From JAZDCJ01 sp036311985 (GTDB lineage: Bacteria > Actinomycetota > Actinomycetes > Actinomycetales > Micrococcaceae): a stretch of DNA of 24,501 nt. Numbering within the stretch: position 1 is the stretch's first letter; each line of letters opens with the position of its first letter. Of this stretch, positions 8,101-14,559 are shown piece by piece. The DNA lies in the NCBI RefSeq assembly GCF_036311985.1, contig NZ_JAZDCJ010000024.1. One strand, 5' to 3'. The translations under genes were made by a program, and so were the position numbers. Under the pieces are notes generated by a model, which was not told the origin of the DNA, did no database searches, and was given only the letters and a program-made list of their open reading frames with translations.

Positions 8101-9085
8101 GGCCCAGCAGGGCTTCTTCGGGAACAAGATCGAGATGGCCCTCTCCGAGCCCTCCGACTCCACGATCGACCGCAAGGTCGCCGCCGGCGTCAGCCCCGAG
8201 GCCCCCGGGCGCGGCCTCTCCGACCGCAAGCTCATCGGCCACGTCGCCCTGCCCCGCATCGACGGGGCCTCCACCACCGAGGACATGTCGGAGGGCCTGC
8301 GGGAGCTCGTCGCCCAGGTCTCCGAATCCACGCGCGGCGAGGCCATGCGTGTGCGCGTCCTCCCCGGCGCGGTGGGCTTCGACGCCGCCCCACCCTCCCC
8401 CGCCCCGGGCGTCTTCCCCCTCGGCCTGCGCGAGGTCGACCTCGGCCCGCAGCTGCTGGACACGACGGCGAAGGAACGGCACCTGATCGTCCTCGGCGAC
8501 GAGGAGAGCGGCAAGTCCAACATCCTGCGCAACTACATCGAGCTCATGGTCGGCCAGCACAGCGCCGACGACCTCCTCTTCGCGGTCTACGACCCGCGCA
8601 AGGGCCTCGACAACGTCGTCCCCGACGACTACCTCGGTGGCTACGCGGGCAGCGCCGCCGTCGCCGAGCAGCTCTCCGCCGCCCTCGTGAAGGAGCTCCA
8701 GTTGCGCACCACGGGTGGGGACGGGAAGGAGAAGCCCGGGACCGCGCGGCTCGTGATCGTGGTCGACGACTACGACATCCTCACGGCCTCCGGCGGTTCC
8801 CCCATGGGCCGCCTCACGAACTACCTGCCGATGGCCTCGGAGCTGAACCTCAACGTGCTCCTGACCCGCAAGGTCCGCGGTGCGAGCCGCGGGATGTACG
8901 AGTCGTTCTTCTCCACGCTGCGCGACTCCGGTTCCTCCGCGCTCATCATGTCCGGCGACCGCTCCGAGGGCGGGCTGATCAACAACATCCGCGCCCGCGC
9001 CCTGCCCCCCGGGCGCGGGCAGCTCGTGCAGGTCGGCAAGCCGCTGCAGACCATCCAGAGCTACCTCAACCGGGGCACGGAATAG
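5105..9085 (+). CDS. eccC: Type VII secretion FtsK/SpoIIIE ATPase EccC (fused, three ATPase domains)
   Basis: 1326-aa motor of the ESX system, about the full length of fused EccCa-EccCb. Two membrane segments lie near residues 38-85, then a DUF-type linker region and three FtsK/SpoIIIE domains. Domain 1: GATGSGKS (490-497, K496) with Walker B IIDEF (D607, catalytic-type E608). Domain 2: GGPQSGRST (847-855), where the Walker A lysine is arginine (R853), with VFLVIDGYG as Walker B. Domain 3: GDEESGKSN (1131-1139, K1137) with VIVVDDYD. Known EccC proteins use domain 1 for hydrolysis, while later domains bind the WXG100 signal. Start chosen at 5105, 4 nt after the preceding stop, with GGGAGG about 10 nt upstream; the open frame extends further upstream only as a shadow. 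Confidence 0.93.
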   Translation: MAQKIIHRPARTSPPLRGFRPFTIDGPPAVEGDPPGLNLASIVPMLGGAVSMTVMMTFRNSPFAAVGAMMMILTVVIAVFMMFSQRGKQQKTRSQLRDNYMRYLERTRVALRADEQEAVRVAGISSPPPQALFDIVRTPMRLWERRRGNEDFLVVRVGSGERPCRDIAVADTSGSTQQQDAFMAAEAEILRRRYATSPELPLTVPLDNAGNVSVVGSRGFVLAVARNVLASAAAFHSPEDLGIALAVPEDRRGDWEWASWLPHLADQANVAPTGPVRRVAADMNGLGDILAADLLQRAKIAVESRKIDASLGQVLSRLLVVSDSHGGQAQELPVADTSIEPARIGVSVLHLVHERGQEPSEVSVRISETPTGFEIQNYRRDPVNPETTSGALDELSPATAAALARELAPLRLSADSLEHGGSGEGSQSFLEMLGLSPKLDRADIERTWRPRNESEFLRVPLGPDDRGKPTVLDLKESAQFGMGPHGLCIGATGSGKSEMLRSLVFGLLATHSPDVLAMVLVDFKGGATFAPFEGAPQVTGIITNLSDDLSLVERVYASLNGEILRRQEVLKAAGNIANITDYQVHRNERLARGEEMDPLPHLVVIIDEFGELLTARPDFIDLFLSIGRIGRSIGVHLLLSSQRVEGGKLRGLETYLSYRIGLRTLSEGESRTVLDTGDAFHLPPVPGYGYLKVDTTVYTRFKSGYVSGALEAEETPEERAAVQEAPDVVPVPFYALEAEPTSEGAAPKPAKNAPARRTTGPTVMSTLMDTLRTFPRSVQEIWLPPLPAALSLDAAVGAVHPGEHGLRLEHGGRLRVPIGLLDDPAKQWQGLWEIDFTSGGGNLLVVGGPQSGRSTVLRTLVASIALTHTPQEAAVYCVDLLGSGLLPLGGLPHVGGTAIRTNREVVRRTVEELVGMLLVRERIFEQHQIDSLTTMRRLHAAGRLPELPSADVFLVIDGYGQIADDFNEIQDGVYALIMRGGGYGIHVVTTLNRMAEVRMAQQGFFGNKIEMALSEPSDSTIDRKVAAGVSPEAPGRGLSDRKLIGHVALPRIDGASTTEDMSEGLRELVAQVSESTRGEAMRVRVLPGAVGFDAAPPSPAPGVFPLGLREVDLGPQLLDTTAKERHLIVLGDEESGKSNILRNYIELMVGQHSADDLLFAVYDPRKGLDNVVPDDYLGGYAGSAAVAEQLSAALVKELQLRTTGGDGKEKPGTARLVIVVDDYDILTASGGSPMGRLTNYLPMASELNLNVLLTRKVRGASRGMYESFFSTLRDSGSSALIMSGDRSEGGLINNIRARALPPGRGQLVQVGKPLQTIQSYLNRGTE

Positions 9086-9113
9086 CCGTCGTCGGGGCGG
9101 CGTTGTAGCCGGT

Positions 9114-10148
9114 ATGCCCAGCCCCCTCCCCGCCTCCGCGACGCCCTCCCCCGGGACCGCGGCCCCGGCGTCGTCCTCCCCCGGATCCCCGCGCGGCACG
9201 GGAGGCGACGCGGCCGCCGAACGCAGCGCGGGCCTGCTCTTCGGGCTCGGCGCCTACGGCCTCTGGGGGCTGCTGCCGCTGTACTTCCTGACGATCGCCA
9301 CGGCCTCGCCCGCCGAGATCGTGGCCAACCGCGTCCTCTGGTCGCTCGTCTTCTGCGCCCTCCTGCTCACGCTCACGCGCGCCTGGGCGGACCTCGGCGT
9401 GCTGCTGCGCGACAAGGCGTCCATGCTGCGCCTGTCCGCGGCCGCCGTGCTGATCGCCGTGAACTGGCTGACCTACACCTTCGCTGTGCTGGGCGGGCAC
9501 GCGGTCGAGGCCTCGCTCGGCTACTTCATCACCCCCCTGGTCTCCACCGCGCTCGGCGTGGTCCTGCTCAAGGAGCGGCTCAACCGGCTGCAGTGGACCG
9601 CGATGGGGTTCGGCCTCGCGGCCGTGCTCGTGCTGACGTTCGCGTACGGCTCCGTGCCCGTGATCGCCCTGGTGCTGGCCTTCTCGTTCGGGCTCTACGG
9701 CTTCGTGAAGAACCGCGTGGGCCGCACCGCGAGCGCCGTGACCGGCCTGACCGTCGAAACCCTGGTCCTGACCCTCCCGGCCCTCGGGTTCATGGCGTTC
9801 CTGCTGGCCCAGGGCGGCGCCACGCTCGTCAGCACGGGGCCCGCGCACTTCTGGCTCATGGCGGCCAGCGGCATCATCACGGCCGTGCCGCTGCTGTTCT
9901 TCGGCGCCGCGGCACGCCGGCTGCCCCTGACGCTCATCGGGACGCTGCAGTACCTCGCGCCCGTGCTGCAGTTCATCCTGGCCCTGACCGTCTTCGGCGA
10001 GCACATGCCGCTCGAGCGCTGGATCGGGTTCGGGCTCGTCTGGGTCGCGATCGTACTGCTCACGGCCGACCTCGCCCGCCGGGCGGGCAGCGGGCGGGCG
10101 GAGCGCCGGGCGGCGAGGAAGCTCGCCGCTCCGGCGCCGCAGGCCTGA
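9114..10148 (+). CDS. rarD: EamA-family transporter RarD
   Basis: 344-aa polytopic membrane protein of the drug/metabolite transporter superfamily. About ten hydrophobic segments start at residue ~40. The opening GLGAYGLWGLLPLYF and the following NRVLWSL, YFITPLVS and LQYLAPVLQF segments are typical of RarD. Its substrate is unknown even for well-studied homologues. The first ~37 residues are Ser/Pro/Ala-rich and unlike the family; no ATG, GTG or TTG with a ribosome site is available further in, so the upstream ATG is kept although no clear Shine-Dalgarno sequence precedes it. It starts 28 nt after eccC and could be read through from the secretion operon, but there is no functional link. Its stop abuts the convergent next gene. 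Confidence 0.88.
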   Translation: MPSPLPASATPSPGTAAPASSSPGSPRGTGGDAAAERSAGLLFGLGAYGLWGLLPLYFLTIATASPAEIVANRVLWSLVFCALLLTLTRAWADLGVLLRDKASMLRLSAAAVLIAVNWLTYTFAVLGGHAVEASLGYFITPLVSTALGVVLLKERLNRLQWTAMGFGLAAVLVLTFAYGSVPVIALVLAFSFGLYGFVKNRVGRTASAVTGLTVETLVLTLPALGFMAFLLAQGGATLVSTGPAHFWLMAASGIITAVPLLFFGAAARRLPLTLIGTLQYLAPVLQFILALTVFGEHMPLERWIGFGLVWVAIVLLTADLARRAGSGRAERRAARKLAAPAPQA

Positions 10149-10997
10149 CTACTCCCCGCGCGGCACGACCATCATGGGGACCGGGAGGGCGCGCAGCATC
10201 CGGTTGGCCGTGGCCCCGAGGAAGAGCCGGCGCTTCTGCGCGAGCCGGCTGGAGCCGATGACCACGAGGTCCGTGTCCTCCCAGTCGAGCTCCTGGATCG
10301 CCTCCTCGTCGTTGCGCCCCTGCCCCACGGTGATCTCCGTCGCGACCCCCTCCGGGAGCGTCCTGGCGGCCTCGACGAGCACCGAGTTGGCGTGCTTGAG
10401 GGCCGCGTTGACGTCTTCGCCGTGGCGCGAGGCCGCGGCGTCGAGCGCCACGAGGGAGACGAGCCGCAGGGGGCGGTGGTGCTGGGCCGTCGAGGCGAGC
10501 GCCGTGCTCAGCACGGCCTCCCAGCCCTCGCGTTCCCCCACGCCGGCCGTGAGGCGGCTGAACGCGTTGGTGTTGCGGTAGCCGCGTGGGGCGAGCACCA
10601 CGGGGACGGGGCTGGAGTGCAGGAGGGCGTTGGCGACGGAGCCGATCGTGAAACGGCCGAGGACTCCCGTCCGCGAGGCGCCGACGACGATCCGCGTGGA
10701 GCCGAACTCCTCGGCGGCGTCGATCAGGGCCGCGGCGGGCGAGTCCCCTCCCCGGACGTGGAAGCGCACCGGGACGTCGTCCGGAACGGTCTCCAGGACG
10801 GTGTTCTTGGCGTTGAGGGCGCGCTGCTCCCCGGATCCGACGCGGCTTCCACGGGCGTGCTCGGAGAGCGCGGGCGAGTCCGGCGGCACGACGTAGACGA
10901 CGTCGAGGCCGGTCTTCAGGGTCCTGGCCCCGGCGATCCCCAGGGCGAGCGCCTCGGCGCCGCGGTCGTCCGGTCGGTAGCCAACAAGGTAACTCAT
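10149..10997 (-). CDS. Tandem universal stress protein (two UspA domains)
   Basis: 282-aa cytoplasmic protein made of two UspA domains, about residues 1-145 and 150-282. Domain 1 ends with VVGASRTGVLGRFTIGS...PVPVVLAPRG, matching the ATP-binding G-2x-G-9x-G(S/T) motif. Domain 2 ends with VIGSSRLAQKRRLFLGATANRMLRALPVPMMVVPRG, in which the middle glycine region is less regular, so nucleotide binding there may be weaker. Actinobacterial tandem Usps are often induced by hypoxia or stationary phase. The start is well supported: AGGAGG lies 8 nt before the ATG. The stop codon directly abuts that of convergent rarD with no spacer. Confidence 0.9.
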   Translation of the reverse strand: MSYLVGYRPDDRGAEALALGIAGARTLKTGLDVVYVVPPDSPALSEHARGSRVGSGEQRALNAKNTVLETVPDDVPVRFHVRGGDSPAAALIDAAEEFGSTRIVVGASRTGVLGRFTIGSVANALLHSSPVPVVLAPRGYRNTNAFSRLTAGVGEREGWEAVLSTALASTAQHHRPLRLVSLVALDAAASRHGEDVNAALKHANSVLVEAARTLPEGVATEITVGQGRNDEEAIQELDWEDTDLVVIGSSRLAQKRRLFLGATANRMLRALPVPMMVVPRGE

Positions 10998-11060
10998 GCG
11001 GTGGGCCTCCTGGGCGGCTGGGCGGCGGCTCCGTTGCCGCCGACGCTGGTGGTGGCTCAG

Positions 11061-11066
11061 ACTTTA
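11061..11066 (-). promoter_or_regulatory. Candidate -10 for the universal stress protein gene
   Basis: TAAAGT on the minus strand (TANNNT type) lies about 64 nt upstream of the ATG in the only AT-rich part of the 133-nt spacer. No good -35 was found at 16-19 nt. Confidence 0.3.
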
Positions 11067-11107
11067 CAGCCTGTTTCCCGCGGGCGCTCCCCCTCCAACG
11101 CACGACG

Positions 11108-11124
11108 CCGGGGCGCGCCCCCGG
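11108..11124 (-). terminator. Short GC hairpin after gabT
   Basis: CCGGGG and CCCCGG form a 6-bp stem around a 5-nt loop, 6 nt after the gabT stop on the minus strand. There is no T-tract, so it is only a possible terminator. Confidence 0.35.
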
Positions 11125-11130
11125 GGGTTG

Positions 11131-12471
11131 CTAGACGTGGGCGCGGATGGCCTGCTCGAGGACGTCGAAGGCGTCGGCGAGGAGCTCGTCGCCGATCACG
11201 AGCGGCGGCAACAGGCGCACGACGTTGCCGTAGGTGCCGCACGTGAGGATCAGGACGCCCTGCGCGAGGCAGTCGGCGGCGATCTTCCTGGTCGCGTCGG
11301 CGTCCGGCTCGGTCCCTCCGGCCTTGACGAACTCGAGGGCCAGCATGGCGCCGCGCCCGCGCACCTCGCCGAGCCCGGCCAGCTCCTCCTGCAGCGGACG
11401 GAAGCGCGCGTAGAACGCCTCCTCGATCTCACGGGCGCGCCCGGCGAGGTCCTGCGCCGCCATGAAGTCGATCGCGGCGAGCGCGCCGGCGACCGCGACG
11501 GGGTTGCCGCCGTAGGTGCCGCCGAGGCCGCCCGGGTGGACGGCGTCGAGCAGCTCGGCGCGGCCGGTCACGGCGGAGAGCGGCATGCCGCCGGCGATGC
11601 CCTTGGCGAGCGTCATCAGGTCCGGCACCACGCCCTCGTGGTCCACCGCGAACCAGGCGCCCGTGCGGCAGAAGCCGGACTGGACCTCGTCGGCGATGAA
11701 GACGATCCCCTGCTCCTTCGCCCATTCGGCGATGCGGGGCAGGAAGCCGGCGGCCGGGACGATGAAGCCGCCCTCGCCCTGGATCGGCTCGATGATGATC
11801 GCGGCGATCTGGTCCCCGCCGATCTGCTTCTCCATCGACAGGATGGCGCGCTCGGCGGCCTCCTTGCCGGAGATCGAGGGGTTCTCCTCGCGGTACGGGT
11901 AGCTCATCGGCATCCGGTAAATCTCCGGGGCCGTCGGTCCCATGCCGCGCTTGTAGGGGGCGGCCTTGGCCGTGAGCCCCATGGTGAGGTTGGTCCGGCC
12001 GTGGTACGCGTGGTCGAACGCGACGACGGCCGTGCGGCCCGTCGCGAGGCGGGCGATCTTCACGGCGTTCTCGACGGCTTCCGCACCAGAGTTGAAGAGC
12101 ACCGTCTTCTTCGCGTGGGTGCCCGGGGTCAGCTCGGCGATCTTCTCGGCGAGCTCCACGTAGCCCTCGTACGGGGTGACCATAAAGCACGTGTGGGTGA
12201 AGCGGGCGGCCTGCGCGGCGACGGCCCCGGCGACCTCCTGGTTGCCGGCGCCGACCGTCGTGACGGCGATGCCGGATCCGAGGTCGGTGAACGAGTTGCC
12301 GTCGACGTCGACGATCACGCCGCCGTCCGCGTCCGCGGCGTAGACGGGGGCCGTGGAGGCGACGCCGGCGGCGACGACCCGGGCGCGGCGTTCGGCGAGC
12401 GCCTGCGACTTCGGCCCGGGGAACGCCCCGTTGATGCTGCGCTTCTGCTCGAGGCGGTACTGGATGTCCAC
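11131..12471 (-). CDS. gabT: 4-aminobutyrate aminotransferase GabT (PLP class III)
   Basis: 446-aa class III aminotransferase, the usual GabT length. It is predicted to transfer the amino group of 4-aminobutyrate to 2-oxoglutarate, giving succinic semialdehyde. Seen: FNSGAEAVENAVK (127-139, phosphate-binding turn), DHAYHGRT (153-160), EPIQGEGG (228-235), the ADEVQ aspartate D261 that contacts the PLP ring nitrogen, and the Schiff-base lysine K290 in LAKGIAGGMPLSA. The start is taken as the GTG at 12471, with AAAGGA 6 nt upstream; the open frame continues upstream but the family N-terminus begins here. It lies downstream of metPS on the same strand but 252 nt away, so probably has its own promoter. 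Related substrates such as 5-aminovalerate remain possible. Confidence 0.92.
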   Translation of the reverse strand: MDIQYRLEQKRSINGAFPGPKSQALAERRARVVAAGVASTAPVYAADADGGVIVDVDGNSFTDLGSGIAVTTVGAGNQEVAGAVAAQAARFTHTCFMVTPYEGYVELAEKIAELTPGTHAKKTVLFNSGAEAVENAVKIARLATGRTAVVAFDHAYHGRTNLTMGLTAKAAPYKRGMGPTAPEIYRMPMSYPYREENPSISGKEAAERAILSMEKQIGGDQIAAIIIEPIQGEGGFIVPAAGFLPRIAEWAKEQGIVFIADEVQSGFCRTGAWFAVDHEGVVPDLMTLAKGIAGGMPLSAVTGRAELLDAVHPGGLGGTYGGNPVAVAGALAAIDFMAAQDLAGRAREIEEAFYARFRPLQEELAGLGEVRGRGAMLALEFVKAGGTEPDADATRKIAADCLAQGVLILTCGTYGNVVRLLPPLVIGDELLADAFDVLEQAIRAHV

Positions 12472-12554
12472 GACGGTTCCTTTCGGTGGGGGCGTATCTC
12501 CGGGCGACGCGGCCGCCCTGGTTCTCCCGGCGACACTACTGCCCGCCCTGTGGC

Positions 12555-12572
12555 CGGCGCCACGGGGCGCCG
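12555..12572. other. GGCGCC hairpin upstream of gabT
   Basis: Two GGCGCC hexamers separated by 4 nt, plus one flanking C-G pair, give a 7-bp stem 84 nt before the gabT GTG. It lies beside the larger palindrome at 12578-12625, so the gabT leader or the metS 3' region is strongly structured. Confidence 0.3.
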
Positions 12573-12577
12573 CACAA

Positions 12578-12625
12578 CGGAGCCCCGCGCCCGCGGTGCA
12601 GCTGCACAGCGGAGGCGGGGCCCCG
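12578..12625. promoter_or_regulatory. 48-nt imperfect palindrome between metS and gabT
   Basis: About 20 of 24 mirrored positions pair around a single centre at 12601/12602. The core GTGCAGCTGCAC (12596-12607) is a perfect 12-bp palindrome. It is nested in a CCGC/GCGG segment (12591-12594 with 12609-12612) and an outer GCCCCGC/GCGGGGC pair (12582-12588 with 12615-12621). No T-tract follows in either direction, so a simple terminator is doubtful. It may be an operator or an mRNA structure controlling gabT or ending the metPS message. Confidence 0.5.
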
Positions 12626-12723
12626 GCGTCGTCCCCTGCGGCATCCCCCTCCGGGGAATCGTCGTTTCGACCGAGCCTCGACAACCCTGCGCTGGAGAGT
12701 GATGCGTGGGGGTGGGCGGGCGG

Positions 12724-12861
12724 CTAGAGTTCCGGGGCGGTCTCCCCCGGCATGTCCTCGTCGACCTCGGGGTGCCGCGAGAGGTTGTACAGGGCGACGC
12801 CGAGGCCGCCCCACAGCGTGAGCATGGAGACGATCATCATCGTGATGGCGATGCCGGTCAT
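12724..12861 (-). CDS. metS: MetS, small subunit of the methionine/alanine importer
   Basis: 45-aa single-pass membrane peptide, easily missed because of its size. Residues about 3-26 form one hydrophobic helix ending in WGGLGVALYNLSRHP, followed by an acidic tail (EVDEDMPGE). This matches the small partner that is needed by the MetP symporter in Corynebacterium (MetPS). Its ATG overlaps the metP stop in an ATGA junction, and GGAGG lies about 7 nt upstream, so it is translationally coupled to metP. The identification rests on both the sequence pattern and the exact gene order. Confidence 0.85.
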   Translation of the reverse strand: MTGIAITMMIVSMLTLWGGLGVALYNLSRHPEVDEDMPGETAPEL

Positions 12862-14438
12862 CGGGCTTCCTCCTTGTCCTCGGCGGCCCGGATGGCCTCG
12901 TATTCGGGATCGTGCTTGTCCTTGGAGCCGGAACCCCACGGGATCAGGGTCAGCAGGACGGCGAGGACCACGAGGCCGATCGACATGCCCCAGCCGAAGG
13001 TGTTCAGCATCCACGCCGGGTACCCCGCGTAGGGCTCCGAGACCTTCGCGATGATCTCGTTGACCAGGATGTAGGCGAGGACCACGGGCACCACGCCGGC
13101 GACGAGGACCATCCACGTCGTGCGCATCTTCACGGACGAGATCCGGTTCAGGTGCCCGGAGAGCATCGGCAGCTTGCGCAGCACCCACGCCAGGACGACG
13201 ACCGCGACGAGCGCCCCGGCCAGGATGCCGAACTGGTTCACGAACGCGTCGGAGATGTCCAGGACGAACAACCCCGTCGTGGTCGGTAAGAGGACCAGCG
13301 AGATCAGCGCGACCGGGACCGAGACGGCCAGCGACGCCTTCACGCGCGCCCAGCCGAGCTTGTCCTGGACCGCCGCCACGATGACCTCGAGGATCGAGAT
13401 GAGCGAGGTCAGGCCCGCGAAGACGAGGGAGCCGAAGAACAGCACGCCGATGAGCGAGCCGAGCGGCGCCTGGGAGACGAGCGTCGGGAACGCGATGAAG
13501 GCCAGACCGATGCCCGCGACCGCCGTGTCCTCGACCGTGCTGCCCGCCGTGAAGGCCATGAAGCCGATCGCGGCGAAGACGCCGATGCCGGCGAGGATCT
13601 CGAAGCCGGAGTTGGAGAACGCCACGACCATGCCGGAGCCCGTCAGGTCGGTCTTGCGCTTGAGGTAGGAGGAGTAGGTGATCATGATGCCGAAGGCCAC
13701 GGAGAGGGAGAAGAAGATGTGTCCGTAGGCCGCGGCCCACACGCCCGGATGCGCCAGCGCCTCCCAGTCCGGCGTGAAGAAGGCGTTGAGTCCGTCCATC
13801 GCGCCCGGAAGGGTGAGCGAGGTGGCCACGAGGACCAGGAACATCACGAGCAGCATCGGCATGAAGATCACGTTGGCGCGGGAGATGCCCTTGCGCACGC
13901 CGGCAACCATGATGACGATCGTCAGGATCCACACGGCGAGCAGTGGATAGACGACGCCGGGGACGAAGTCGAAGCCGAGCGCGGGCTCCTCCGGGGCCTG
14001 CAGGTACTCGCCGAAGAAGAACGCCTCGGCGTCGTCGCCCCACGCCTTCGTCACCGAGAACCACGTGTACATCGCCGCCCAGCCGATGATCACGGCGTAG
14101 TAGATGGCGATCACGCAGCAGACGAGGACCTGCCACCAGCCCAGGACCTCGGCGCCGCGGTTGAGCCGGCGGTAGGCCAGCGGGGCGGAGCCGCGGAACT
14201 TGTGGCCCACGGCGTAGTCCAGGAAGAGGAGCGGGATGCCCGCGGAGAGCAGGGCCGCGAGATACGGGATCAGGAACGCCCCGCCGCCGTTCTCGTAGGC
14301 GACGTAGGGGAAGCGCCAGATGTTCCCGAGTCCCACGGCGGAGCCGATGGCGGAGATGATGAAGAGTTTGCGCGAGGAGAAGGTCTCACGGGCCGGGCCG
14401 GTCTTTCCGCCGGTCGTCCCTTGTGGTGCGGTGCTCAT
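12858..14438 (-). CDS. metP: MetP-like sodium-dependent amino-acid symporter (NSS family)
   Basis: 526-aa membrane protein of the neurotransmitter:sodium symporter family with about 12 hydrophobic segments. Segment 1 carries the signature IGSAVGLGNIWRFPYVAYENGG region (about residues 28-50), which holds the unwound substrate and Na+ site in this family. The small subunit gene metS directly follows and overlaps by 4 nt, as in MetPS, so methionine and alanine are the likely substrates, though a PucR regulator and GabT nearby leave other amino acids possible. The start is the ATG at 14438, just before the conserved N-terminus. It has no clear ribosome site but a good promoter whose predicted start point falls within about 0-3 nt of the ATG, so it is probably leaderless or nearly so. 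Confidence 0.88.
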   Translation of the reverse strand: MSTAPQGTTGGKTGPARETFSSRKLFIISAIGSAVGLGNIWRFPYVAYENGGGAFLIPYLAALLSAGIPLLFLDYAVGHKFRGSAPLAYRRLNRGAEVLGWWQVLVCCVIAIYYAVIIGWAAMYTWFSVTKAWGDDAEAFFFGEYLQAPEEPALGFDFVPGVVYPLLAVWILTIVIMVAGVRKGISRANVIFMPMLLVMFLVLVATSLTLPGAMDGLNAFFTPDWEALAHPGVWAAAYGHIFFSLSVAFGIMITYSSYLKRKTDLTGSGMVVAFSNSGFEILAGIGVFAAIGFMAFTAGSTVEDTAVAGIGLAFIAFPTLVSQAPLGSLIGVLFFGSLVFAGLTSLISILEVIVAAVQDKLGWARVKASLAVSVPVALISLVLLPTTTGLFVLDISDAFVNQFGILAGALVAVVVLAWVLRKLPMLSGHLNRISSVKMRTTWMVLVAGVVPVVLAYILVNEIIAKVSEPYAGYPAWMLNTFGWGMSIGLVVLAVLLTLIPWGSGSKDKHDPEYEAIRAAEDKEEAR

Positions 14439-14446
14439 GACCCCAC

Positions 14447-14475
14447 ACGGTAGCCCTGTGTAGGGCTTGTCACAA
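14447..14475 (-). promoter_or_regulatory. metP promoter with operator in the spacer
   Basis: On the minus strand TTGTGA (14470-14475) and TACCGT (14447-14452) are exactly 17 nt apart, and the ATG follows 8 nt after the -10. The spacer holds a perfect inverted repeat, AGCCCT-GTGT-AGGGCT (14452-14467). The -35 overlaps a second one, TTGT-C-ACAA (14467-14475). A regulator bound here would compete with RNA polymerase. The divergent PucR-family protein is the obvious candidate. Confidence 0.6.
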
Positions 14476-14547
14476 CGACGGCGGGCCGGTGCCGTCACAA
14501 TGCCCTATCGGTTCATTGCGGATGGGGCGGATGCACAAGCGGCGCCC

Positions 14548-14553
14548 TACGAT
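14548..14553 (+). promoter_or_regulatory. -10 element of a likely leaderless pucR transcript
   Basis: TACGAT (TANNNT) ends 6 nt before the ATG at 14560, the spacing expected when transcription begins at the start codon. No convincing -35 is seen and there is no Shine-Dalgarno sequence. Confidence 0.45.
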
Positions 14554-14559
14554 GGCCCC

